A stretch of DNA of 18,662 bases, from the NCBI GenBank assembly GCA_013153755.1, contig JAADDU010000008.1:1-18662 (forward strand), given 5' to 3'. Under the pieces are notes generated by a model. That model had not been told where the DNA came from. It was given only the letters and a program-made list of their open reading frames with translations, and ran no database searches. Shown here in pieces: positions 1-7,357 of this stretch (position 1 is its first letter; the number at the start of each line of letters is the position of its first letter). Source of the DNA: Campylobacterota bacterium (GTDB lineage Bacteria > Campylobacterota > Campylobacteria > Campylobacterales > Sulfurimonadaceae). The translations under genes and the position numbers were made by a program.

Positions 1-456
1 GGAAAAGATAATTATGATGCATCTAAATATGATGCAAAAGTATCAAATGGTTTAAATATCGGTTCAAAGATAGAGTTTACACTACCTGATCAGTTTGATA
101 ACTCTCACTCTCTTAAAGATGACACAAAAACACTGATTTTATCTTTTGCAAAAGCAACAGGACACACTATAAAAGCTTTTTTAAATGCTCAACCTAAAGA
201 CTACCTTCCATCAAGAGATGCTATGTTTGTTGCAGATATAAGCCCAATGCCTACAATCATAAGAAACACTTTTGCTTTGCCTGATTTAAAGAAAAGTGCA
301 TTTTCTGTTTTACTCATATATGATGAAGATATAGCTAAACAAATAAAAGATGAAGATAAAAAAGATAAAATTATAATCGTAAAACTTCAAAACAAACAAA
401 TCAAGTCTATAGATTATATAGAGACTGAAAAAGAGCTGGAGTCAGCACTAAACTAA
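1..456 (+). CDS. Thioredoxin-fold-like protein lacking CxxC (3' part only)
   Basis: The reading frame is open from the first base to the TAA at 454-456, so the gene begins to the left of the window and only its last 151 residues are visible. The visible part looks like a peroxiredoxin/TlpA-like fold: a stretch resembling 'G..I..FTLPDQFDN...L', then a beta strand (TLILSF) followed by AKATGHTIKAFL, where redoxins carry their active-site Cys motif, and further on a Met-Pro-Thr at the place of the usual cis-proline. No cysteine is present in the visible part, so a classic thiol-disulfide role is unlikely. The C-terminal third is rich in Lys and Asp. The next gene starts 18 nt downstream and may be co-transcribed. 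The fold call is by pattern only. The internal ATG at 223 is not a credible start, because coding sequence continues upstream of it. Confidence 0.6.
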   Translation, partial: GKDNYDASKYDAKVSNGLNIGSKIEFTLPDQFDNSHSLKDDTKTLILSFAKATGHTIKAFLNAQPKDYLPSRDAMFVADISPMPTIIRNTFALPDLKKSAFSVLLIYDEDIAKQIKDEDKKDKIIIVKLQNKQIKSIDYIETEKELESALN

Positions 457-477
457 CAAACTAAAATGGAGTAAATG

Positions 478-1860
478 ATGAGCATTAAAGAGAGACATGA
501 AAGTTTAAAAAAACATCTAAAAAATGAAAATCCTATACTTTTAGATATAGTACAAAAGTATGAAATCTTAGATAATATAGGGTATAAAACTGGTTTTTTA
601 CAAGAAGAAGATAGTTATACTGGAAATATCTCTTGGTGGCCTATCATATCTGTTTTAGGGACATTTTCAGCTGGTAAATCAAGCTTTATTAACAACTATA
701 TGGGTGTAAAAATTCAAACTAGTGGTAATCAAGCAGTTGACGATAAATTTACAGCTATATGCTACGGTAGTGGTGAAAATGTAAGGACATTACCTGGTAT
801 CGCTCTTGATTCTGACCCTCGATTTCCATTTTATGGTATAAGTGATGAGATAGAGAAGATAGAACAAGGTGAAGGTAACAAAATCAACCTCTATATGCAA
901 CTAAAAAGTGCAAATTCAGATAATTTAAAAGGTAGAATCTTTATAGATTCACCAGGTTTTGATGCAGATGAACAAAGAGATACTATACTTAGGATGACTC
1001 AACATATTATAGATATATCTGATTTGGTACTTGTGTTTTTTGATGCAAGACACCCAGAGCCTGGTGCTATGAGAGATACTCTTGAGTATCTTGTAAAATC
1101 TACTATGAATCATCCAGATGCAGATAAGATTCTTTATATACTAAATCAAATAGACACGACAAGCAAGGAAGATAACCTTGAAGACATCATAAGTTCATGG
1201 CAAAGAGCTTTAGCTCAAAAAGGGCTAATCACAGGAAACTTTTATACTATCTATAATGAAGCTTCATCTGATGTTATAGAAGATGAAGCTATAGCTCAAA
1301 GACTAAAGAGCAAAAAAGATGCTCATATGGCAGGAATAGAAGAAAAGATAGAAGCAGTTGGTATCCAAAGAGCATATCGTATAGCAACATTACTTACAAA
1401 TACAGCAAAAGATTTTACTGAGAAAAAATTTCCAAAACTAAGAAAAGCATTAGACATTTGGAGTCAAAAAGTTATCATGGTAGATATGATACTTTTAGTT
1501 CTTAGTGGTGCTGGAATTTTTACGGCTAAAACTCTAAATCTATTATCTTTTGAGATGCCTCTTGCAGCACTGTTAGGTGGTGGTTTATTTTTAGTTCTTG
1601 CATATTTACATTTTGGTGTTAGAAAGTTTGTAGCAAAATTAGAGATAAAAAAATATGCAGAAGAAGACCCAGATTTAGCTCGTGCTTTAGAGATAAGTAC
1701 TAGATGGTACAAACCACTTTTAGCTCATAAATTTGCAACATGGAATATGTTAAATCTTAAAAAACTAAACAACCTAGTAAAAGATGCTAAAACAACTATC
1801 CAAAAACTAAATGATAAGTATATCATTCAAGATGACGATGAAAAGCAAGAGCAAGAGTAA
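478..1860 (+). CDS. Dynamin-like GTPase with C-terminal membrane segments
   Basis: This is a large GTPase of the bacterial dynamin/EHD-like group. Counting from the ATG at 475, the G1 P-loop is GTFSAGKSS at residues 62-70, G3 is DSPG at 158-161 and G4 is NQID at 224-227. A hydrophobic double segment at about residues 330-380 suggests two membrane helices or a membrane-inserting hairpin, followed by a Lys-rich tail that ends in an acidic EQEQE. Two ATGs are adjacent (475 and 478). The GGAG at 468-471 lies 6 nt before the second and only 3 nt before the first, so I prefer 478. Members of this family remodel or tether membranes by GTP hydrolysis, but the specific role here is unknown. The end of the gene overlaps the start of the next one, which suggests translational coupling. 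Confidence 0.85.
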   Translation: MSIKERHESLKKHLKNENPILLDIVQKYEILDNIGYKTGFLQEEDSYTGNISWWPIISVLGTFSAGKSSFINNYMGVKIQTSGNQAVDDKFTAICYGSGENVRTLPGIALDSDPRFPFYGISDEIEKIEQGEGNKINLYMQLKSANSDNLKGRIFIDSPGFDADEQRDTILRMTQHIIDISDLVLVFFDARHPEPGAMRDTLEYLVKSTMNHPDADKILYILNQIDTTSKEDNLEDIISSWQRALAQKGLITGNFYTIYNEASSDVIEDEAIAQRLKSKKDAHMAGIEEKIEAVGIQRAYRIATLLTNTAKDFTEKKFPKLRKALDIWSQKVIMVDMILLVLSGAGIFTAKTLNLLSFEMPLAALLGGGLFLVLAYLHFGVRKFVAKLEIKKYAEEDPDLARALEISTRWYKPLLAHKFATWNMLNLKKLNNLVKDAKTTIQKLNDKYIIQDDDEKQEQE

Positions 1861-3043
1861 AGAAGTAGCCATCATAGGTGGTGGGGCCTCTGCTCTACTT
1901 TGTGCTATCTTTTGTGCAAAAAACTCTTTTAAAGTAACTATATTTGAACAAAATGACAAATGCGCAAAAAAGATTTTAGCATCTGGGAATGGTAGATGCA
2001 ACATAACAAATAAAAATCTAAGTTACGAAGATTATTTCTCCCAAAACCCACACTTTGTTACAGATGCACTAGATAATTTTAGTTTTAAAAAATTTGAAGA
2101 GTTTTGTAAGACTATAGGACTTTTACTTGATGTTAAAGATGACGGTAGAGTATATCCACTTAGTAATGAGTCCAAAAGTGTTGCATCTATCTTTACAAAT
2201 TATGCTTTGAGTCTTAGAGTTGAGATAAAGACACAAACAAGAGTTGTGGATATTAAAAAACTTTTTGAAGAGTTTGATGCAGTAGTTATAGCTACTGGTT
2301 TAAAAGCAGCTGAGCATCTAGGTGGAAATGATGATGGATGTTTATTTGCTAAAGAGTTTGGGCATAACATCATAGACACATATCCATCACTTGTACAGCT
2401 ACATCTAAACTCAAGCATTGCATCTAAAATGAGTGGTGTTAAAACACAAGCCCAATTATCATTACTCATAAATAATAAAAAAGAAAACTCAACTTACGGA
2501 GATATACTTTTTACAAACTATGGTATATCAGGATTTGCAACTCTTGATATATCTCAAATGGCAAGTGTAGCTTTGATGGAGTATGCTAAAGTTGATATAT
2601 CTATAAACTTACTACCCTCTTTTAATGCACAAAAACTATCATCACACATAAATCTAGTTGCTAAAAATATGCCAAATTTTTCAATACTAGATATACTTGT
2701 TGGTCTTGTTCCACTAAAGATAGCTCAAGGTATATTAAAAACACTAAAATTAGATGAAAACCTCAGTGCTAAAGAGATACATACAAAACTAAGCAAAAAG
2801 ATAGCAAATGAGATGTTAAATTGGCGTTTTGAAGTGAGTCAAACACATGGGTATCGTCATGCAGAAGTTTGTGGAGGGGGTGTAGATACAAGTGAAATAA
2901 ATCCAAAAACTATGGAATCTTTAAAACAAAAAAATCTCTACTTTTGTGGTGAAGTTATAGATGTAGTTGGAAAAAGAGGTGGATATAATTTTGCTTGGGC
3001 ATGGGCTAGTGGGTATAGCGTAGCTATGGCTATAAGGCATTAA
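1838..3043 (+). CDS. HI0933/YhiN-family FAD/NAD(P)-binding flavoprotein
   Basis: This protein of about 401 residues matches the HI0933-like (YhiN) flavoprotein family. It has an N-terminal Rossmann motif VAIIGGGASAL, the family hallmark SGNGRCNITN shortly after it, and the C-terminal signature ending in YFCGEVIDVVGKRGGYNF followed by AWASG, which closes the FAD site. Most relatives read GGGAAGL, whereas here the third glycine of the GxGxxG loop is replaced by Ala. The frame also has ATGs at 1811 and 1832. I chose 1838 because it gives the usual short leader before the Rossmann strand and the smallest overlap (23 nt) with the GTPase gene; none of the three has a strong ribosome binding site. 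The physiological substrate of this family is not established. The 3' end overlaps the convergent flavin-reductase-like gene by 4 nt. Confidence 0.85.
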   Translation: MKSKSKSKEVAIIGGGASALLCAIFCAKNSFKVTIFEQNDKCAKKILASGNGRCNITNKNLSYEDYFSQNPHFVTDALDNFSFKKFEEFCKTIGLLLDVKDDGRVYPLSNESKSVASIFTNYALSLRVEIKTQTRVVDIKKLFEEFDAVVIATGLKAAEHLGGNDDGCLFAKEFGHNIIDTYPSLVQLHLNSSIASKMSGVKTQAQLSLLINNKKENSTYGDILFTNYGISGFATLDISQMASVALMEYAKVDISINLLPSFNAQKLSSHINLVAKNMPNFSILDILVGLVPLKIAQGILKTLKLDENLSAKEIHTKLSKKIANEMLNWRFEVSQTHGYRHAEVCGGGVDTSEINPKTMESLKQKNLYFCGEVIDVVGKRGGYNFAWAWASGYSVAMAIRH

Positions 3044-3630
3044 ATCTTTGGTGGATTTATCTTTTTACCAAGTAGCGCATAACTTTTACCAACTCTAGCA
3101 AGTGGTTCATAATCTAATACTATCTTTTCTTTATCTGCTATGATTTCATCAGCTATATACTGTTGCTTTATCTCTAAAACAAGAGGTATAGTTTTAGAAC
3201 CTTTTAACTCTATCTCTTGATAAAATTCACAAAAAAATGCACTTTTTACACCTTTTATCATAGGAGTACACCCATCTACAATATCTTCTAATTTTATATC
3301 AAATTTTTCTGCTTCACTGATGGATGATGGTATCTCTTGTGAGCTAAAGTGCATTTTTTCTAGCATCTCTTCATCAACCATGCATATAGTACATTGTTTA
3401 GTTTCTCTTATATTCTTAAGTGTATCTTTTTGTGTTCCATCACTTTTATGACCAACAGACACCATTAGAGTTGCAGGTTCAGAAGAAAGCCCCATAAAAT
3501 AACTAAACGGTGCAATATTTACTACACCATTATTTTTCGTAACTATCCAAGCTATAGGTCTTGGTATAATTGTTTGAGCCATCAATTGATATTTTTGAGT
3601 TAATTCTTTATTTTTATAATCTACTATCAT
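3040..3630 (-). CDS. Flavin reductase-like (FMN-binding split-barrel) protein
   Basis: A 196-residue protein of the flavin reductase-like/DIM6-NTAB family, which forms a split beta-barrel binding FMN. The N-terminus has the typical pattern: IIPRPIAWIVT at residues 21-31, then VNIAPFSYFMGLSSEPATLMVSVG at about 37-60, where members contact the flavin phosphate. The length is normal for the family. It is the last gene of the long minus-strand nap series, 37 nt after the preceding small gene, so it may be co-transcribed with nap. There is no promoter I can point to in that gap. Whether it serves the nitrate pathway, for example by flavin reduction or redox homeostasis, cannot be told from sequence. 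It converges on the YhiN-type flavoprotein gene and their stop regions overlap. Confidence 0.82.
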   Translation of the reverse strand: MIVDYKNKELTQKYQLMAQTIIPRPIAWIVTKNNGVVNIAPFSYFMGLSSEPATLMVSVGHKSDGTQKDTLKNIRETKQCTICMVDEEMLEKMHFSSQEIPSSISEAEKFDIKLEDIVDGCTPMIKGVKSAFFCEFYQEIELKGSKTIPLVLEIKQQYIADEIIADKEKIVLDYEPLARVGKSYALLGKKINPPKI

Positions 3631-3667
3631 TTTTTATAATCCTAATATTTATGTTAAGAAGTGAAAA

Positions 3668-4096
3668 CTAGTTATAACTATATGACCAACCCGTAAGTTT
3701 TTCAACTTTAGCTTCAAAAAACTTTTCTGAATCTGCTAAAAAATCTATAACATGCATAGGTACATATGGGATACTTCTTTGATCTTCTGGCTTTACTAAC
3801 AAAAGTGGCATAGGTGTGTCTTGGTTTGCCATAGAAAAACCAACAGGCATAAGCTGACTCATAACTTCTATAGGGTTAGTTATAGAATTTTCAGTCAAAA
3901 ACTTCTTTAAAATTGCATCTTTTATCTCTTGTGGAAATTTTTCCTGCGTATTTAAAAATATAGTAAAATGCAGTGGTGTATCTTTAAAATGGGCTGGAGA
4001 AGGATCAGCCATGATTATATACTCTACATTTTTTAGATGTTTTTGTATCTCATCTATAGAAAAATATTTATCTGTTTGTATAGGCTTTGCTATCAA
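3668..4096 (-). CDS. Uncharacterised protein downstream of nap genes
   Basis: I do not recognise this 142-residue protein. It begins with a TTG codon at 4096-4094 (Met-Ile-Ala-Lys); GAAGAG lies 8 nt upstream, inside the end of the preceding gene. The next in-frame ATG, at 4009, lacks a ribosome binding site and would remove 29 residues. The sequence has no cysteine, no signal peptide and no membrane helix, so a soluble cytoplasmic protein without Fe-S or haem cofactor is likely. Segments such as MADPSPAHF, LHFTIFLN and the C-terminal GWSYSYN look like conserved structured parts. It lies 5 nt after the 101-residue protein and before the flavin-reductase-like gene, all in line with napD, so it may be a nap-linked accessory protein. 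That link rests on position only. Confidence 0.7.
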   Translation of the reverse strand: MIAKPIQTDKYFSIDEIQKHLKNVEYIIMADPSPAHFKDTPLHFTIFLNTQEKFPQEIKDAILKKFLTENSITNPIEVMSQLMPVGFSMANQDTPMPLLLVKPEDQRSIPYVPMHVIDFLADSEKFFEAKVEKLTGWSYSYN

Positions 4097-4101
4097 AATA
4101 A

Positions 4102-4407
4102 CTACTCTTCTTTTACAGCTTCTGTCATAGGAGTTATAGGCTCACCCATTTTCTCTTCTATCTCAGCCCTGTGTTCAGCCATTTTAACTCTTATTTCATC
4201 TATGACTTGTTCTGGAACATTATCATCTTTAGACCATTTAACTTCATCAACATGCCCACCATAATCATCACCAAGCTCTTCAACTTTTTGAGAAAATTCC
4301 TCTAAGTCTTTACACTCTTCAACTCTATCATCAATAGTATCTTTTAACTCTATATACCATTGTAAATTATCATTCATCTTTATAGTAGCTTCAAATATTA
4401 CACTCAT
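4102..4407 (-). CDS. Small highly acidic uncharacterised protein
   Basis: This 101-residue protein has no family I can name. It is strongly acidic, with Asp and Glu making up roughly a third of residues, and appears mostly alpha-helical. It has a single Cys (residue 32), no CxxC pair, no signal peptide and no membrane segment. Its ATG lies 3 nt past the napD stop codon and its stop is 5 nt before the TTG of the next gene, which strongly supports one transcript with napD. A cytoplasmic partner of the Nap maturation machinery would fit such a position, but that is inference. The spacing and codon use match the neighbours, so I consider it a real gene. Confidence 0.7.
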   Translation of the reverse strand: MSVIFEATIKMNDNLQWYIELKDTIDDRVEECKDLEEFSQKVEELGDDYGGHVDEVKWSKDDNVPEQVIDEIRVKMAEHRAEIEEKMGEPITPMTEAVKEE

Positions 4408-4410
4408 TTT

Positions 4411-4812
4411 TTATTTTTCTCTCTCTTTTGCTGCATCAAACTCTTTTGCAAAAGCTATCATGTCTTCTTTTTTCTTCATATCACCATTATATACAACTTT
4501 ATCTATATCATAGTTTTCTGTATCTCTTAAGATTTTAGGAACAACATTAGCATTGTTTATAACTTCCATATGCTCATCAAGTTCATCTTCAGAGTATGCC
4601 ATCTGCATATCAGCAGCAATAACATGAGCTATAGATTCAACAACTTTTAACTTCTCTAACTCTTCAGATACACCTTTGCCTTCAATCGTGATGATAACTC
4701 TACCTTTTTCATCATGCATATGATAATCACAAACTTCACAATCTTTTAAACTTTGTACAACCTCTTCTACATACTTTGGTAAACATTGTACTACTATACT
4801 TGATATATTCAT
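4411..4812 (-). CDS. napD: NapD-type chaperone with extended C-terminus
   Basis: NapD binds the twin-arginine signal peptide of NapA in the cytoplasm and holds back export until the molybdenum cofactor is inserted. The first ~80 residues show the NapD pattern: MNISSIVVQCLPKYVEEVVQ at 1-20, the HMHDEKGRVIITIEG strand pair at 31-45, and the closing VESIAHVIAADMQMAY at 58-73. The protein is 133 residues, whereas simple NapD proteins are nearer 80-115. The extra tail (about 85-133) is charged and helical, ending in AAKEREK, and its role is unknown. AAGGGA lies upstream of the ATG. It follows the PAS gene by 19 nt. The position after napL agrees with the napAGHBFLD order of Wolinella-type clusters apart from the PAS gene inserted between. 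Confidence 0.82.
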   Translation of the reverse strand: MNISSIVVQCLPKYVEEVVQSLKDCEVCDYHMHDEKGRVIITIEGKGVSEELEKLKVVESIAHVIAADMQMAYSEDELDEHMEVINNANVVPKILRDTENYDIDKVVYNGDMKKKEDMIAFAKEFDAAKEREK

Positions 4813-4831
4813 CTATTTTATCCCTTTTATT

Positions 4832-5275
4832 TTATTTATAAATTATGTTTCTAATTTTTTCGCCATTTTCCTGACGCATCTTATCATATAAAATTTGATA
4901 TTTTAACTTATCTTCATAGCTTATAGGTGTTCTAAGTGATTTATACTCAACTAATTCACCATCTTTATAAACACCGGAGACGATAGCATTAACCCAGTAA
5001 AACCCTTTATCTTTACGAAGGTTTTTAACTATACCACTCCATTGTTTTTTATTTTTTATTGTCTCCCACAAATCAGCAAATGCTTCACTTGGCATATCTG
5101 GATGTCTTACTATATTATGTGCTTTACCTATAAGTTCATCCTCTTCATAACCACTTATCTCACAAAATGTTTCATTTGCATAAGTTATATTTCCATCTAA
5201 ATCTGTTCTTGAGATGATTAACTCATCTTGTGGAACTTCTGTTTCTATAAGAAATTGACTTTCATTATACTGCAT
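4832..5275 (-). CDS. Stand-alone Aer/CetB-like PAS domain protein
   Basis: A 147-residue protein that is almost entirely one PAS domain (about residues 18-120) plus a short helical tail. The best resemblance I know is the FAD-binding PAS of the energy-taxis receptor Aer: TDLDGNITYANETFCEISGY at 24-43, then HNIVRHPDMPSEAFADLW at 53-70 and WSGIVKNLRKD at 79-89. Arg57, His58 and Asp60, which are needed for FAD binding in E. coli Aer, are present at the same residue numbers. It has no HAMP, signalling or DNA-binding output domain. That matches the CetB idea from Campylobacter, where a PAS-only protein works with a separate chemoreceptor-like partner. AAGGA lies 7 nt before the ATG. It sits inside the nap operon, 12 nt after napL and 19 nt before napD, so it should be expressed with nitrate reductase. 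The partner is unknown. Confidence 0.85.
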   Translation of the reverse strand: MQYNESQFLIETEVPQDELIISRTDLDGNITYANETFCEISGYEEDELIGKAHNIVRHPDMPSEAFADLWETIKNKKQWSGIVKNLRKDKGFYWVNAIVSGVYKDGELVEYKSLRTPISYEDKLKYQILYDKMRQENGEKIRNIIYK

Positions 5276-5287
5276 CTCATTTTCCTT

Positions 5288-6238
5288 CTATTTTATTTTA
5301 TAGAAATTTATAGTCTTATCGTCACTAGCAACAAAAAACTCATTTTCATTTAAAAAGAGTATGTTAGTAAGTGTCATCTTGTTTCCACCAAACACACCAA
5401 CTTTACTTTTAGTATTGGTTTTAAATACAGTGACATTGTTGTTTTCATCACTTGCATATCCTGCTAACTTTCCACTAGGAGAAAGACCTATACTATAGAT
5501 AAGAAAATGTGTTGTTTTGTAGTAAGCAGTACCTAGCTTAGTCTTATAAATAACTGCTCTTCTATCTTGTCCAGCAGTTGCAATAATACCATTTTTATAA
5601 TCTACTTGGAAAACATTATCTAAATTTTCTCCACTTAATGTTTTGATATTTTTACCATTTTTTGTATCTAAGATATGAAGATCACCACTCTCATCACAAA
5701 CTACTACCTCTTTTTTATCTTCATTAAAAACAAAATTAGAAAATTTTGACTGTGATGCCTGTATATTCCAATTTTGTTTTTTGTTTTTTATATCGTAAGA
5801 GATTATATCGTTACTTAACAAACCTAAAAGTAAAGTATTTTCATCTATAAATTTTGCTTTTGCAATATACAGTTTATCATCTTTTGAAATTAATTTATGA
5901 AGTTTATCATCTTCAAATATATAAACTTCTCTAAAGCCATGTTCGGCCTGAGATAAAATTAAAATTTTAGACTTCAATACATCTACAGAATATATTTTGG
6001 CATCTATAGTATCTCCCATAAAATCTTTTATTTGGGAAACTTTTATCCTTTTTACTATCTCTTTTGTTTTTACATCAAAAATATCAACAACACTCGCATT
6101 AGTTGAAGCATATAGCTTAGAATCATCATATACTAAATCTATAACAGAACCATCTGCTATATACTGAGCTGTTGGTTGTTTTATATTTTGAGCAAAAAGG
6201 GATGTTAAAAACAATACAATTAAAACTAATTTTTTCAT
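5288..6238 (-). CDS. napL: NapL, periplasmic beta-propeller accessory protein
   Basis: A 316-residue protein with a cleavable signal peptide (MKKLVLIVLFLTSLFA, cleavage probably before Gln17), followed by repeated beta-strand blocks of WD40/PQQ-like propeller type. Examples are SVIDLVYDDSKLYAST, KSVIDIFD-like and GIIATAGQDRRAVIYKT, and the C-terminal NEFFVASDDKTINFYKIK closes the last blade. Both its place between napF and napD and its propeller nature fit NapL of epsilonproteobacterial nap clusters, a periplasmic protein whose exact function is not settled. The ATG overlaps the napF stop by 4 nt (ATGA), indicating translational coupling. No cofactor motif is visible. Confidence 0.82.
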   Translation of the reverse strand: MKKLVLIVLFLTSLFAQNIKQPTAQYIADGSVIDLVYDDSKLYASTNASVVDIFDVKTKEIVKRIKVSQIKDFMGDTIDAKIYSVDVLKSKILILSQAEHGFREVYIFEDDKLHKLISKDDKLYIAKAKFIDENTLLLGLLSNDIISYDIKNKKQNWNIQASQSKFSNFVFNEDKKEVVVCDESGDLHILDTKNGKNIKTLSGENLDNVFQVDYKNGIIATAGQDRRAVIYKTKLGTAYYKTTHFLIYSIGLSPSGKLAGYASDENNNVTVFKTNTKSKVGVFGGNKMTLTNILFLNENEFFVASDDKTINFYKIK

Positions 6239-6726
6239 TTATTTACCTTTATATCTATAGCATTTGCTGGGCATCTACCTATACAAAAACCACAAGCAGT
6301 ACATTTATCGTTTATAGTAGGCATAAACATAGCTTTAAAATCTATGGCATCATCAAAACATGGGTCTTTACATGAAAAGCACATAACACCCTGCCAGCTT
6401 AAACACTTTTTTTCATCAATCGTTATAGTAGCATCAATAAACTTTTTGTTTTCTAAACGAAGTACATCAAACTCACAAGCTTCTGCACAATCATCACAAT
6501 ATGTACAACCACCTTTTGATAAATCTAGCCTCGGAGTTTTATCTGGCATAATAACTATGATATGCTCTTGACACGAAGCGACACACTTTGCTTCACAATT
6601 TTGACACTCTCTGTCAAAGGCATCTATATCATCATAATAAGGTGGTCTTAATATAAGTGAATCTTCTTTCTTCTCTTCACTTTTAATAGATGAAGAGAGA
6701 AAGCTAAAAAGCTCTCTTCTCTGCAT
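6235..6726 (-). CDS. napF: NapF, ferredoxin-type nap accessory protein
   Basis: NapF is a cytoplasmic Fe-S protein linked to maturation of NapA or electron supply to it. This 163-residue protein begins MQRRELFSFL, typical of NapF, and carries four cysteine clusters: Cys41/44/48/52, Cys74/77/80/84, Cys108/116/119/123 (the first gap enlarged) and Cys142/145/148/152, the last as CTACGFCIGRCP. There is no cleavable signal peptide or membrane helix, despite the two N-terminal arginines. It starts 3 nt after the napB stop and overlaps napL by 4 nt, so it is in the same transcript. Four clusters is one more than the three of E. coli NapF, although the first (CQNCEAKC...C) lacks the usual following proline. 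Confidence 0.88.
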   Translation of the reverse strand: MQRRELFSFLSSSIKSEEKKEDSLILRPPYYDDIDAFDRECQNCEAKCVASCQEHIIVIMPDKTPRLDLSKGGCTYCDDCAEACEFDVLRLENKKFIDATITIDEKKCLSWQGVMCFSCKDPCFDDAIDFKAMFMPTINDKCTACGFCIGRCPANAIDIKVNK

Positions 6727-6729
6727 AGA

Positions 6730-7356
6730 TTATTTACTACTTTCGTAAGTATTGATACCTTCCATAAGTTTAGTACCACTCCAGCTAGATTTACTAGCAC
6801 CATCTTTAGATGTATATTCTGGTTGAAAGTTATTTTTAACTGCTAAAGGAGTATCAGACTGTGGAGCATGACACTGTGAACAGTTAAATCTAGCACCAAC
6901 AAGTTTTCCCTCTTTTTTGATAGAGATATTTGCTAGTTTTTCACTAGAAGTATTTTCTCCACCTATAGCATGAGACTTAGGTCTAAAGTTAGTCATATGA
7001 GAAGCTGGATATGGTGTAGCACCAACATCCTTAGCAACTGCAGGATCATGACAACCTGTACACTGATTGTTGTTAATAGTAATTGGTAACATGCCTTCTA
7101 CATCATGTGGAATCATCGGTGGAGCATCTTGGAATGCTCTTTTGATTTTGTATCCACTACCAGCTACACTCTTACCATAAGAAGTTTTTGCTGGTGCAAC
7201 TACTTCATTATTTAGAGTCGTCTTTCTAAGACCAAGAGACTCTTCACTAATCGTTGGTTTTGCAACTTTTTCATTCGCAGGTGTAGCTTCGCCACAACCA
7301 ACAAAAAGAATCGCAGCAGTAGCTAAACCAATTGTTAATTTACTCATTAATTTCAT
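6730..7356 (-). CDS. napB: NapB, dihaem cytochrome c subunit, possible lipoprotein
   Basis: NapB is the periplasmic electron-transfer subunit that passes electrons to NapA. The 208-residue product has two haem c motifs, CTGCH at 99-103 and CSQCH at 159-163, with candidate distal histidines between and before them (His84, His120, His129). I place the start at 7356 (MKLMSKL), because a strong GGGAGAG at 7361-7367 lies just upstream. The longer frame from 7386 runs 29 nt into napH and puts this ribosome binding site inside the coding region. The signal peptide ends AAILFVG followed by Cys21-Gly, which resembles a lipobox with Phe instead of Leu at -3. The protein could therefore be lipid-anchored rather than soluble. 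The stop codon lies 3 nt before napF. Confidence 0.9.
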   Translation of the reverse strand: MKLMSKLTIGLATAAILFVGCGEATPANEKVAKPTISEESLGLRKTTLNNEVVAPAKTSYGKSVAGSGYKIKRAFQDAPPMIPHDVEGMLPITINNNQCTGCHDPAVAKDVGATPYPASHMTNFRPKSHAIGGENTSSEKLANISIKKEGKLVGARFNCSQCHAPQSDTPLAVKNNFQPEYTSKDGASKSSWSGTKLMEGINTYESSK

Positions 7357-7357
7357 T

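Noticed and set aside
3041..3059. Small perfect hairpin TAAATC-7 nt-GATTTA at the convergent gene ends, followed by a T-rich run
   Set aside because: The stem is only 6 bp with one G-C pair; it is too weak to call a terminator with confidence in such AT-rich DNA, though a bidirectional role is possible.
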